The notes below the pieces were generated by a model. It saw only the letters and a program-made list of their open reading frames with translations. It had not been told where the DNA came from and searched no databases. Positions 46,523 through 55,609 of a DNA stretch of 61,196 bases are shown piece by piece; the first letter of the stretch is position 1, and the number at the start of each line of letters is the position of its first letter. This DNA is from Xanthomonas arboricola (GTDB taxonomy: Bacteria > Pseudomonadota > Gammaproteobacteria > Xanthomonadales > Xanthomonadaceae). The position numbers and the translations under genes were made by a program. The stretch is taken from NCBI RefSeq assembly GCF_003353015.1, contig NZ_QREM01000008.1:419163-480358 (forward strand), in the 5' to 3' direction.

Positions 46523-48118
46523 TCAGTGGAAGCGCGGCGGTTTGGGAACGTAGACAGGCACAGGAGGTGCGTCGACGGCAGGGCTTGGACGGGTCCTATC
46601 CGGCTTGGGCGCCATGTCGAGCTGGAGGGGATAGCGCTGGAGCATGTCCCGGCTCCAGGCCTCGAGGTGCGCCGCGCTGGCCGACGCCTCTCTCTCGCAG
46701 AGGGCTTGTTCCTCCGGGGTCACCCTGGCCCTTGCATCGGCCAGCTCTGTGGCTCGGGCTTCGAGGGTGCCGAGTCGGCGCCCGCGCCGCTGCTTCCATT
46801 CCCCCTGCATCCACGACGGACCGGGCTCGGGATTGTTCGCAACGAAGTCGCTCCATGAGTTCTCGGCCATGTGGTGCAGCTTCTCCGCTCGACGCACGGC
46901 CAATAGCCGCCGGGCGAATTTCATGGTCGCTGCCTTGAAGCGCCGCAACCGCCGCAGTAGCTCGTTGAGGTCCGGGCGTAGCCGGGCCTCCTCAGCGAAG
47001 GCAGTCACGCGTTGCCTGATCCACTGCAACAGGCGCTGGGTTGCTTGGAGCGTTTGAGCCAAGCGGGGATCCGCTTGAACAGCCACTCCCCATTCGTCGC
47101 TGGCCTCCTCCGCGAGCTCGGAGACCGAACGTGGCTCGCGCGACGGCTTGGCCTCCTCCGCCTCCATCAGTCCTAGCCCACGGGCAATCGTCGCCATGCT
47201 GCGGGACACCTCGATGTGCCCTGTCCCAGGCCCGAGCGGCAAGGACAGCACATCAGAAGGTCGGCGAGCCTCGCGCTCGGCCTGAGCCTGGCTGTGACCG
47301 TCGGGCACCGGCATGGCGCGCCCCTCCTGCTCGAACGCAGCAACCAGCTTCATAAACGTCGTCTCGTTGGTCTTTGCGATGAGCTGGTTGGCCTCGAACC
47401 GCTCCGAAGGCTGGCCGCGCCGGGCCAGGGCGGTGCCGTTCTTGCCGACGTGCTTGGTGGGCTCGCGGGACAGGATGGCAGCCGCGGCCAGGTCGCCACG
47501 CGCCAGGGCGTCGCTTGCCTGTGCTTCCAAACTGCGGTGGTCCACCCGAATCTCAAGCGCTGCCTTTTCGAGATGGGCGTTGATGGTGGAGGCGATGAGT
47601 TCGCGCACCCACTGCACCTCGACACGTCCCGATGGCCCGCCGTCCAGTTCCTTGGTTTTGTCCGTAAGACCGTCCGGCCCCATGCGCCGCGTCGTTGCCA
47701 GGACATGGACATGCCAGTTCAAGCCGTCCTTGCTGCCGGGGCTGTGGATGCTGGCCTGAGCCGCGAAGCCGTAGCGATCGACCAAGGCGCGGGTGACTTC
47801 CACGGCCAGCTCGGAGCGCTGGAGGTCATCGAGTTCGTGCGGCAACGCGAACTCGAACTCCCGTGCGACCGTCGAATCTTTGCGACGCTCTGCCGCCTCC
47901 GCCGCCGGCCAGAGCTCAGCGGGGACCAGGGCCCAATCGGGCGCGTCCTCGGGAGCGATGCAGTGCGTTTCGACCACGCCGTCGCGACGGCGGTAGTCGT
48001 GGCGCATGCCGGTGAGCGCGTCCTCCAGCAGCAGGCCGGCACGATAGGCGGCCGCTGCGATGGACGAATGTCCTTTGGCGCGACTAAACGTCTTGACGTT
48101 GGCGTGGTAGATGGCCAT
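46523..48118 (-). CDS. MobA/MobL-type (MOBQ) relaxase
   Basis: 531 aa from the ATG at 48118. Starts MAIYHANVKTFSRAKGHSSI, where the Tyr is the expected nicking residue. Metal-binding His pair in LNWHVHVLATT and an upstream His in ALPHELDD complete the relaxase motifs. The C-terminal half is helical and Arg-rich. It nicks oriT and pilots the strand in mobilisation. Divergent from a small accessory gene, with the candidate oriT between. Confidence 0.92.
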   Translation of the reverse strand: MAIYHANVKTFSRAKGHSSIAAAAYRAGLLLEDALTGMRHDYRRRDGVVETHCIAPEDAPDWALVPAELWPAAEAAERRKDSTVAREFEFALPHELDDLQRSELAVEVTRALVDRYGFAAQASIHSPGSKDGLNWHVHVLATTRRMGPDGLTDKTKELDGGPSGRVEVQWVRELIASTINAHLEKAALEIRVDHRSLEAQASDALARGDLAAAAILSREPTKHVGKNGTALARRGQPSERFEANQLIAKTNETTFMKLVAAFEQEGRAMPVPDGHSQAQAEREARRPSDVLSLPLGPGTGHIEVSRSMATIARGLGLMEAEEAKPSREPRSVSELAEEASDEWGVAVQADPRLAQTLQATQRLLQWIRQRVTAFAEEARLRPDLNELLRRLRRFKAATMKFARRLLAVRRAEKLHHMAENSWSDFVANNPEPGPSWMQGEWKQRRGRRLGTLEARATELADARARVTPEEQALCEREASASAAHLEAWSRDMLQRYPLQLDMAPKPDRTRPSPAVDAPPVPVYVPKPPRFH

Positions 48119-48219
48119 GAGGCGGCGACTCCGAAGCAGTGGGGTTGCTTGGTTTATGCCTCGGCTTTGGATTTTCGCAAGCGCCCTCGGCGCTTGGGGT
48201 TCAAGGGGCGAAGACCCTT

Positions 48220-48252
48220 GCGCACGTGTCACCATGTGACACCTAGGTGCGC
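48220..48252. other. Inverted repeat, candidate oriT or relaxase operator
   Basis: GCGCAC-GTGTCAC-CAT-GTGACAC-CTAG-GTGCGC: a 33-base nested dyad in the 266-bp gap between the divergent relaxase and accessory genes. A second stem (AAGCGCC-GAG-GGCGCTT) lies about 35 bases to its left. This is where MOBQ elements keep oriT and autoregulatory sites. The nick site cannot be placed from sequence alone. Confidence 0.55.
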
Positions 48253-48384
48253 TCTTGCTTCTTTCTTTCAAGTCTTGTCTTTCAGATCTTTTAGATTTTC
48301 GCACCGGGAAAAATTCGAGACCGACCGAAACTTGACGCAAGCCATTTTCCTGCTTGACTCATTTCTACGAGACAGGAGAAAAGC

Positions 48385-48681
48385 ATGACCACCACCCATC
48401 ACTATCAAGGCCAAATTCAACGTGCGACGGAACGACTGGCTCAGCTTCAAGCGAAGCGGCTTTTAGTTAACCAAAGGCAAGAATCGAAGAAGAAGGAAGC
48501 TGAAATGCGCGAACAAGCCAAGCGACGCGTTCGAATCGCAGAGCTCGTGTTCCTTGTAGGGGCTGAATCGCTGGATGACTCCGAAATAACAGCCGCTCTG
48601 CGCAGCCACATGAGCAGGCGTGCGATGACATCTACAATCACGACGGGGAATGCTGATCACCCCATAAACCCGCACATCTAA
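48385..48681 (+). CDS. Small mobilisation accessory protein (TraD/MobC-like)
   Basis: 98 aa. An N-terminal coiled coil rich in Lys, Glu and Gln (RATERLAQLQAKRLLVNQRQ) followed by KRRVRIAELVFLVGAES, which resembles the R-x-x-ELG core of the small TraD/MobC proteins paired with MOBQ relaxases. Divergent from the relaxase. Its last bases overlap the end of the convergent herA gene. Assignment by pattern and position. Confidence 0.6.
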   Translation: MTTTHHYQGQIQRATERLAQLQAKRLLVNQRQESKKKEAEMREQAKRRVRIAELVFLVGAESLDDSEITAALRSHMSRRAMTSTITTGNADHPINPHI

Positions 48682-50444
48682 AGGATATCGTCATCGTCTA
48701 TATCTTCATCATCACTAACCCATTGATTGAAGCGACCGTCTTCTGAGCGCGGTAGAGGATTCGCCGTTGGTGCCTTAATCAGCGTCGCCATCTGCAAGCT
48801 GCCACCGAAGGCCAAGGCATTTTGTCGGGCGAGACCAGCAATTCGTCGAACTTCCCGCTTGTCCGCCCATTCACTCGCAGACTGGATGGCAGAAAGGTCC
48901 TTCTCCGAAGACAGCCGGAAAGACACCCACGTATTGCACTGGGAAAGAACGGTCGGAGATATTTCCGACGGTCGTTGGGTGCTAAGCCAGAGCGCCAGTC
49001 CGAACTTCCGCCCTTCCTTGGCAAGACGCTCATAAGCCAGAGCATTGTTTACGGCCTCATCGCCTATCCCCATCTGCCGCAGATAGTGGTGCGCCTCCTC
49101 CAATACCAACAGCGTTTCCCGCTTGTTCTCCTGTCCGCGCCTGAAGAGCTCAAACGCGTAAAGCTCCAAGACGGCTCCTAGGACAAATGGCGTCAGGTCG
49201 TGCGATACGCGACGGAGGTCAACGATGTGCACACGCCAATCCACTTCGTCGCCGCCGAACAATCGTTCGACAACTGCACTGGCCTCGTTGTGCCAGCTAA
49301 GCGGGCCACCACAGCCTGCCCCACCATCTACCTTGACCACATCCTTGAACATGTCATCGTCAACAAAGCGAGCGATACGCGTGATAAGCGGAGCGATGTT
49401 GCCGTAGTTCCACGCGTTGCGCTCCGGGCCCCTGTTGCTTGGAGCAATGGCGTGGCTGTCAGCAATCAGGGGGCCGAGCGCTTGCATGGGAGGCCATGAG
49501 GCAGCTAAGGGCGGCGTTCCGGCACGCAGGTCACCGATGATCGCCTGTGCCTGGACTACGCGGTCGCTCCGACAGTCATCGAACAGCGAAGCTTGCGTAT
49601 CTGCCGCCAGGCCCGCACCCCCACCAGTAGGGAACCACCTGACCTTATTCAAATGATCCAAGGCAAACGTCAACGCGGGCCGCTGGGTCTTGTCGCTGGG
49701 CAACAGTAAGCGTTGCAGGCCCAAGCGACCTAACGCGTAATAAGGGATACGGTAGCTATTCGGATCTGACCCGCCAATGCGGGTGACTTTGATGGCTCCC
49801 GGCGGATAGTTGGCAGCAGGGAAAGCGTCTTCGTATTCGCCATTGATATCGAAGATGACCACCCGCGCCTTGGGCATCTTGGCGACCTGCTGGAGCACCG
49901 CAGCCGTAAAGCAGCTCTTGCCTTGCCCTGAACTGCCAAGCACCGCGACATGCCTGGAAACCAAACTCTCCAGGTCCACCATCAGACGGCCGCCCCCCCG
50001 GAGGTCATCCCCCAAGTGAATGTCTGCCGGCGAGGCTACAGAGCTACGCAGGATCGAAGACAGCTCTTCGTCAGTGAGCGGATAGGCCTCAGCGCCTAGC
50101 GAAGGCGAGGAAAGCGAGTCCGACACGAAAGCCAGCTTTCCCATGTCACGCCGCAGCCGACCCACCACCAAACCGGTGAGATGACGCAATGGCTCGGAAG
50201 CAACCGATGTTCCCGAGAGCCCAAACCGATGAACCTCTTTGGGCTCAGCAAACGACAAGGACTGAACTTTCATCACCAATAGTCGGCCGCCGGATTCAAT
50301 CCCGAGAAGACTTCCCACTTCAGTGACAACCGAGACCCCGTGCGCATGGGCTGCCAACTGGCCGCGATGGACATCCATGAGGTTCAGCGTGATGTCCACG
50401 CCGTCGATTTGGACAACGTAGCCGATGGCCTGCCGGCTCCTCAT
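48678..50444 (-). CDS. herA: HerA-type ATPase of a SIR2-HerA defence system
   Basis: 588 aa. N-terminal beta-barrel domain, Walker A VLGSSGQGKSCFTA (about residue 175), Walker B LLVLEEAHHYLRQ and the downstream LWLSTQRPSEIS segment of HerA/FtsK-like hexameric translocases. The acidic C-terminus ends DDEDIDDDDIL. Its ATG overlaps the SIR2 stop by four bases. In SIR2-HerA (Nezha) systems the hexamer assembles with SIR2 to give an NAD-depleting anti-phage complex. Confidence 0.93.
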   Translation of the reverse strand: MRSRQAIGYVVQIDGVDITLNLMDVHRGQLAAHAHGVSVVTEVGSLLGIESGGRLLVMKVQSLSFAEPKEVHRFGLSGTSVASEPLRHLTGLVVGRLRRDMGKLAFVSDSLSSPSLGAEAYPLTDEELSSILRSSVASPADIHLGDDLRGGGRLMVDLESLVSRHVAVLGSSGQGKSCFTAAVLQQVAKMPKARVVIFDINGEYEDAFPAANYPPGAIKVTRIGGSDPNSYRIPYYALGRLGLQRLLLPSDKTQRPALTFALDHLNKVRWFPTGGGAGLAADTQASLFDDCRSDRVVQAQAIIGDLRAGTPPLAASWPPMQALGPLIADSHAIAPSNRGPERNAWNYGNIAPLITRIARFVDDDMFKDVVKVDGGAGCGGPLSWHNEASAVVERLFGGDEVDWRVHIVDLRRVSHDLTPFVLGAVLELYAFELFRRGQENKRETLLVLEEAHHYLRQMGIGDEAVNNALAYERLAKEGRKFGLALWLSTQRPSEISPTVLSQCNTWVSFRLSSEKDLSAIQSASEWADKREVRRIAGLARQNALAFGGSLQMATLIKAPTANPLPRSEDGRFNQWVSDDEDIDDDDIL

Positions 50445-51739
50445 AGCTCATCGTCCTCCACGTCGGGCTTCTCGGGCATCAACTTTCTACGCAACTCCGC
50501 CAGTTCCTGGTCATAGATAGTGGGGTCAGGAAGGTCGGCCGCCAAAGCACTGGTGAAGGCCCTGCTGCCGCCACCCACGATAGTCAAGCGCGGGGTTTGC
50601 AGGGCGAGCAATCTCCGCACGGTTAGCGGGAGGTCTGAATCAGCTGGGTCACCCTTGAACTCAGGCAAGTAGACGACCACTTGGAGCGTGGGGTTGAGCA
50701 AGGCGGAACGAATGAGCCGATTGATGTGCTCGTCGCCGAATCCATAGCCACTGATGATGAGAGCCGTCTGCGGGCGAGCCATAAACTCCGCGAATCGTCG
50801 CAGAAGTTCGCCCATGACATAACCCACGGTCTGGAGATATTTCGCGGCACGTGGCAGGACCAAGTAACTCAACGTGTCATCGACGCGTTCCAAAAATTTG
50901 TAGATGTCGCGCCAAGCCTCGGAGGCCGATACCTCATACAAACTGTGGTCAACTTCCTTCCAGGTCAATGACCCGTGGAGCTTGGCCAAGTAGATGTTGT
51001 AAACGCCGAAACGGGCCTCTCCCTTGGCTTGGGCATTGCGGAACCCGAGGTCGAAGCTTTGGGGCGAGAAGCGGCGGCTATGCACACCTAAGAAGCCGTT
51101 GATGACTTGAAGGTCTACCGATTCCGCTGCCCACTCGATGGCCAAGTCATAGTTGGTCGTGAAGACCCATGGCGCCGGCTGGCCAGGCTGGCGCGCGGCG
51201 ACTAGCTTCTGAAGAATCGAGCGATGGGCTCCCAACTCATTGGCCAAGTCGGCACCCAGAGGCGATTTCCACCAATCTTCCTTTAGCTTCGCAGCGCTTA
51301 CGACAGCTCTAAAAAGCGCTGCTCTCGTCTTTTCAGCCTGCGTAAGTTCAGGACTTGACTGTCTTCTCCACTCAAGGATGGCAATCTCAAGCTTATCCAG
51401 AAGGACTTCGAAGTTTGGCAGGCTTGTGACTGGGACCGCATTGGACAGTGCGGGTGGATCTGGAGTAACTCCAGGTGGCAGGGGCGGAGGTGGCAGGGGC
51501 AGCAACCTCCTTTCGTCGTCATTGATGAACTTCTGGGACAGAAGCCAATCAGCCTCGGCCTTATTGCCGAGCAAAAAGCTGGTCCACAGCATCCTCATCG
51601 TCTGACCACCGGCAGAGCATGAGGCTCCGGCTCCGAGCAATAAACCGACGTTTTCTAACCTCAACAGAGAAGCGAGATAAGCCTGAAGTTCTATCTCGTC
51701 AGTGATCTGCTTCCCGCCGCGATACGCAACTATGCTCAT
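50441..51739 (-). CDS. SIR2-domain NADase of a SIR2-HerA defence system
   Basis: 432 aa from the ATG at 51739 with AGGGGG upstream. NAD-binding motifs: GLLLGAGAS at residues 32-40, FTTNYDLAIEWAAE (Asn and Asp), the catalytic His in KLHGSLTW, and ISGYGFGDEHINRLI near the C-terminus. An insertion with a poly-Pro loop (LPPPPLPPG) lies after residue 80. Paired with HerA, SIR2 hydrolyses NAD+ in infected cells, causing abortive infection. First gene of the two-gene operon. Confidence 0.93.
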   Translation of the reverse strand: MSIVAYRGGKQITDEIELQAYLASLLRLENVGLLLGAGASCSAGGQTMRMLWTSFLLGNKAEADWLLSQKFINDDERRLLPLPPPPLPPGVTPDPPALSNAVPVTSLPNFEVLLDKLEIAILEWRRQSSPELTQAEKTRAALFRAVVSAAKLKEDWWKSPLGADLANELGAHRSILQKLVAARQPGQPAPWVFTTNYDLAIEWAAESVDLQVINGFLGVHSRRFSPQSFDLGFRNAQAKGEARFGVYNIYLAKLHGSLTWKEVDHSLYEVSASEAWRDIYKFLERVDDTLSYLVLPRAAKYLQTVGYVMGELLRRFAEFMARPQTALIISGYGFGDEHINRLIRSALLNPTLQVVVYLPEFKGDPADSDLPLTVRRLLALQTPRLTIVGGGSRAFTSALAADLPDPTIYDQELAELRRKLMPEKPDVEDDEL

Positions 51740-51819
51740 GCCGCCCCCTGTTCGTTGAGTCTTCGCCAACCGACAACTTCAATCGAAATTCTTGCATATC
51801 GTTCCATCCAGCTTTCCCG

Positions 51820-53232
51820 CTAAATCGTCATGCGCGGTCCTTGCTCCTGCTGCGTTGTCTGCTGTTGGGTCTGCTCCATCTGCTGCTGACGCACTTGGTC
51901 TTGCTTGATGACCTCGGCCTGCTGAAGGTTCTGCTGGGCCGGCTGCTGGGAGGCATCGCGTCCATCGACATGGGCATGGAAGATTGGCGCGACTCCCATC
52001 CCATGCGGGGCGTAGACCGCGAAGACGTTGTGGGCCCCGTCCTTCCCCAGCCCCCCAGTGACCTGGTCCACACGCTTCAGCAAGGGGTCTTCGGTCTGCT
52101 GCTTGTAGAGCGACGCCGACACGTTGCGGCTCTCCTCGTCGTTCCAGTTCCCAGTTCCTTTGACCCAGTCACGGATGCGGGCATAAGTCTGATGGTCGGG
52201 ATGAGCGGCGTTGTCGGCCAAAATCTGCTGCGGCTGGATATCATTTTCTGCCTTCAACTCAGGCCGATTGCTATTACCTGCGCCTAACTGCTGCACCTCC
52301 ACTGGACGCACTTGTCCCTGGGAGGTGTCTGCAAATCCGAACGTCTTGCCCACCCCACCCAGGTCAACACCCGCATCTTCGGCTTGCTGAGCACTCACCC
52401 CCAGCTCCTGCAGGTTGTAGCCCAACTTAGGCATCGGCTGCGCCGTGACATTCGCACGATCCTTCCAGATGTCTGCGCCAGCACCGATGGCGTAAGCCGT
52501 ATAGTAGGCCTGATAGGCCGAGGTGCCCTTGTGGCCCAAGGTGCTTCCACCCTTGTCAAAATGACATTCCGCTACCGCCTCCACGGCGGGACTCTCTATA
52601 CGGCCCTGCGTGCGCTGCAACCCATGCTCATCCAGCCGGACGCCGGGCTCCAACTGATCGTTGGTGACGCAGGCAGTCGTGGGGTCCAGCCGACGAAGCA
52701 GAACTTTCTGGTTGACTTCGCCGGTGGTCGTGATCACCCGGCTCGCCACAGAGTTCATGCTCATCAACTCTGCCAGACCCTCGTCCCGGCGAGCCGAGGC
52801 AAGATATTCCTTGGCTAGAGGAGTGACATCCACCACCGGCTCACCGTATTGGGCTCCCTCTCTAAGGGCTTGATCGATGCCGTAGGCAAGCTTGTATCGC
52901 GATTGCTCAGCCGACTTGGCCATCAGTGCGTGCCCGGTCTCATGCCCCAACACACCCGTCAGCAAATCCACGCGATCCGATTGCTTGGTCCTCTGGAATA
53001 CATCCGCACTGACGTTGACCGTGCCCGTGCTCGCGTCGTAGTGCCCGCCCTCGTTCGGCCGGTTTGACACCGACAGGTGACGCAAACTGCCGCTCTCGAT
53101 GGCCTGGGCCATCGCAGACGCAAGATATGGAGAGGTTTCGACAGCCTCGCGAAAGTCCCGAGCAGCCGAAGGCGGCAACCCGGATTGCTTCTCTACTTCA
53201 TTGAGCAGCTGCTCGACACGTGGATCAACCAT
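51820..53232 (-). CDS. Candidate X-T4SS effector, zinc metallopeptidase with XVIPCD-like tail
   Basis: 470 aa. N-terminal domain has HETGH at residues 97-101 (VLGHETGHALMAK), with a candidate third zinc ligand in RRDEGLAELMSM (about 151-155): a gluzincin-type peptidase. From about residue 340 the sequence follows the XVIPCD pattern, ending VFAVYAPHGMG and HAHVDGRDA, then a Gln-rich tail. XVIPCDs route toxins through the bacteria-killing T4SS of Xanthomonas. No signal peptide. It overlaps an upstream lipoprotein gene by eight bases, the usual immunity-effector arrangement. Peptidase class and export route are inferred. Confidence 0.82.
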   Translation of the reverse strand: MVDPRVEQLLNEVEKQSGLPPSAARDFREAVETSPYLASAMAQAIESGSLRHLSVSNRPNEGGHYDASTGTVNVSADVFQRTKQSDRVDLLTGVLGHETGHALMAKSAEQSRYKLAYGIDQALREGAQYGEPVVDVTPLAKEYLASARRDEGLAELMSMNSVASRVITTTGEVNQKVLLRRLDPTTACVTNDQLEPGVRLDEHGLQRTQGRIESPAVEAVAECHFDKGGSTLGHKGTSAYQAYYTAYAIGAGADIWKDRANVTAQPMPKLGYNLQELGVSAQQAEDAGVDLGGVGKTFGFADTSQGQVRPVEVQQLGAGNSNRPELKAENDIQPQQILADNAAHPDHQTYARIRDWVKGTGNWNDEESRNVSASLYKQQTEDPLLKRVDQVTGGLGKDGAHNVFAVYAPHGMGVAPIFHAHVDGRDASQQPAQQNLQQAEVIKQDQVRQQQMEQTQQQTTQQEQGPRMTI

Positions 53233-53947
53233 CGATTGGCTCCAACTCGAAGGTCACTCTCAAAACACAGTGGGGATCGTTGCGGTTGTCTGTCTTGACG
53301 GCGATGTAGACCCCAAGGTTCTGGCCGGCCTGCTTGTCGAACATGATCCGATGGTCGTCACCAAAACCTGGCTTGGTCATCCGAAAGCCCGCCGACAGCA
53401 ATGGGGCTTGCACCGCGTCCATGGTGAGTTCGCATGAGCCAGGCGGGTTGACCGATACTTCTATCAAGTGTCCAGGGTGCTTGGCGTAAGGCTTCCAGAC
53501 TGCCAACTCATAGCCACCCTGCCCTAATGCGCCCTTGACCCCATAGCGTCGCCCCTTGCCATCAGGAGGCAACTTCAATCCCATGGCCTGCTCAACAGCT
53601 CCTGGAGCCGTGTCGGCTTGGGAGCGAAGAGCCTGCGCCAACTGAGCCAGCGCGTTGGTCAGCGTGGGGGCGGTCAACGCGGGACCCGCCTGCAACTCGG
53701 GGTAGTCGTCTCCCTCGACAAGCCGAGGCGTGACCTTTGCCGCCGCGTCCGCCGCGATATCGGATGCCGCAGCAGCTTTGTTCTGCTCGGCCTCAATCGC
53801 GGCCTGGCTTGGGGGTGTTGGCACAGTGGTCTCCTGGGGCAAGGCCGAAGGTTGAGCGCACGCCACCAGTCCCGAAGTCAAAACCCCTGCGGCCAATGTC
53901 ATGGCCAAGGCAAAGGAGAGGGGGCGTCCGTTGCGACTGAAGTCCAT
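53225..53947 (-). CDS. Lipoprotein, probable immunity protein for the adjacent effector
   Basis: 240 aa from the ATG at 53947 (an ATG four codons upstream at 53959 is possible). Signal MDFSRNGRPLSFALAMTLAA with lipobox LVAC. The mature part is about 210 residues with a helical Ala-rich first half and a beta-rich end (DPHCVLRVTFELEP). Periplasmic lipoproteins encoded just upstream of an XVIPCD protein are the classic immunity partners (X-Tfi). An eight-base overlap links the pair. No enzymatic motif seen. Confidence 0.75.
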   Translation of the reverse strand: MDFSRNGRPLSFALAMTLAAGVLTSGLVACAQPSALPQETTVPTPPSQAAIEAEQNKAAAASDIAADAAAKVTPRLVEGDDYPELQAGPALTAPTLTNALAQLAQALRSQADTAPGAVEQAMGLKLPPDGKGRRYGVKGALGQGGYELAVWKPYAKHPGHLIEVSVNPPGSCELTMDAVQAPLLSAGFRMTKPGFGDDHRIMFDKQAGQNLGVYIAVKTDNRNDPHCVLRVTFELEPIDG

Positions 53948-54312
53948 AAGCCAGCTCATACGAAGAGTTGGGAGGCTCAGTCTATCCGCACAGTGGCCCA
54001 GCAAGTCAAACGTAAGACTTGTCGGGCACACCCTATGGTTGTGTGACATATCTCCCGGTATAGCGAGTCACTCGTGGGCCACATTCCAATCGCTGGGTAG
54101 CACTGAATAAGATGTCTCCACCCCGCACTTTGCAAGGATCATCCCTGCCCACCGATCGAGTGCGGTAAGAACGAAGCAATACGATGGGCTGCAAGCAAAT
54201 TCCTTTTCGGGAGCAGGTTTTTAGTGCAATCTGGATAGGCCACAGGAGTGTGTTTTTTAAATATTCGCGTAACGGCTAGATAATTAGATAATCCTAACTA
54301 AGGAAAGCATCT

Positions 54313-55074
54313 ATGGCATTTAATCGTGAGCTCTGGTCTGGCACTTATGACCGAGTGCATTTCCCCAACTTCCTTTGCCCTAAATGCTTTAAAGGGCGTG
54401 CAAGACACGATGGGGAAGATGTCAAGATCATGGAACCAACATACTCTGCCAAGGACCGAGATCATGTTGACTGGGAGCCAGGTTGGGACATCGAGCGTTT
54501 TAGCCTCCAGCTCATTTGCGACAACGTCGTCTGCGGTGAAGTAGTGGTCGTGACAGGAGATACATCACTTGTGGAGTTATACGACGACGAAGATGATCGG
54601 TGGGTTTATTTCTCTCACCTGCGCCCACGTTCAATGTTCCCAGCCCCACTCATCATCGACGTCCCAACTCAGGCTCCACAGAATGTGATCGATAACATTC
54701 GACTCGCCTCTTCGCACTACTGGCTAGACACAAGCGCAGCCGCCAATCGACTCCGAACCAGTGTTGAGTTCCTTCTAGACTTCCTTCAGGTCCCTCGCGA
54801 AACTATCAACAGCAGCACAGGAAAAGCAAAGCGCCTAGATCTCAACGGGCGGATTGCTCACTACGAACTACTGAATGCTGAGCACGCTACTTCCCTGACC
54901 GCCTTGAGGATGATTGGAAACTTAGGTTCGCATGGGGAAAATGTTCAACAGGAGGCGCTATTGGACGCCTTCGAGATCTATGAATACACCCTAGATGTAT
55001 TGTGCGGTCAGCGTAAGTCGCGCATTGAGCTACTGAGGCAAAAGTTGATTTCCACGAAAGGACAATACAGTTAG
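54313..55074 (+). CDS. DUF4145 domain protein
   Basis: 253 aa, ATG at 54313 with an AAGGAAAG RBS. An N-terminal zinc-ribbon-like part (FLCPKCFKG; a second Cys pair near ICDNVVCG) and a C-terminal helical DUF4145 domain (AANRLRTSVEFLLDFL; GNLGSHGENVQQEALLDA). DUF4145 is HEPN-like and recurs in restriction and defence loci, but its activity is not established. A stand-alone gene flanked by the effector pair and the second integrase. AT-richer than the core. Confidence 0.82.
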   Translation: MAFNRELWSGTYDRVHFPNFLCPKCFKGRARHDGEDVKIMEPTYSAKDRDHVDWEPGWDIERFSLQLICDNVVCGEVVVVTGDTSLVELYDDEDDRWVYFSHLRPRSMFPAPLIIDVPTQAPQNVIDNIRLASSHYWLDTSAAANRLRTSVEFLLDFLQVPRETINSSTGKAKRLDLNGRIAHYELLNAEHATSLTALRMIGNLGSHGENVQQEALLDAFEIYEYTLDVLCGQRKSRIELLRQKLISTKGQYS

Positions 55075-55609
55075 CCAATCACGTGGCCATCATGCCTCCG
55101 CCCACCCACCTATCATCTTGCGCGTGTGGTGGGCACCGGCACGACGGTGCTCAAGCGTCGCGCGAGGTGAGCGACCGTTGTGTGTCCCGCGTCCGGCAAG
55201 CTCACATTGAACCTTCCACGTTTACCGCACCATAAGTCTCTTGCAATATTTGATGTCGGAAAGTGCCGAACCAAGCGCGCTGCCCCTCGAATAAGCAATT
55301 TAACCCAACAAATGATAGCCTAACATTTAAACTGCATTCATTTTCTAAGCAGCTCAAACATCTTATTTAGTTAGCTTATTTACTGCAAACAGTACGCAAT
55401 TGACTGCGATAAATCGATACAAATTCTCTTGAAACCCTTGGTTTACAAGGCTTCTCGCCGGATAACGAATTGGCGGACCCGGGAAGCACTCCATTGGGAA
55501 TATGCCAACACCTAAGGACTGCGCCGACAGCGCAGATTTTTGTATCGCCCCCATTGACGAATTCGCGCCCTGTTTTATCCCTACTTCCATCTCTCGATGG
55601 AAGTGACCC
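55075..55609. other. AT-rich gap upstream of the second integrase
   Basis: 535 bp without a credible gene. GC falls markedly at 55200-55440 (runs such as TTATTTAGTTAGCTTATTTA). The right part probably contains the integrase promoter and may hold an attachment site, but I found no matching repeat elsewhere in the window. Confidence 0.5.
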
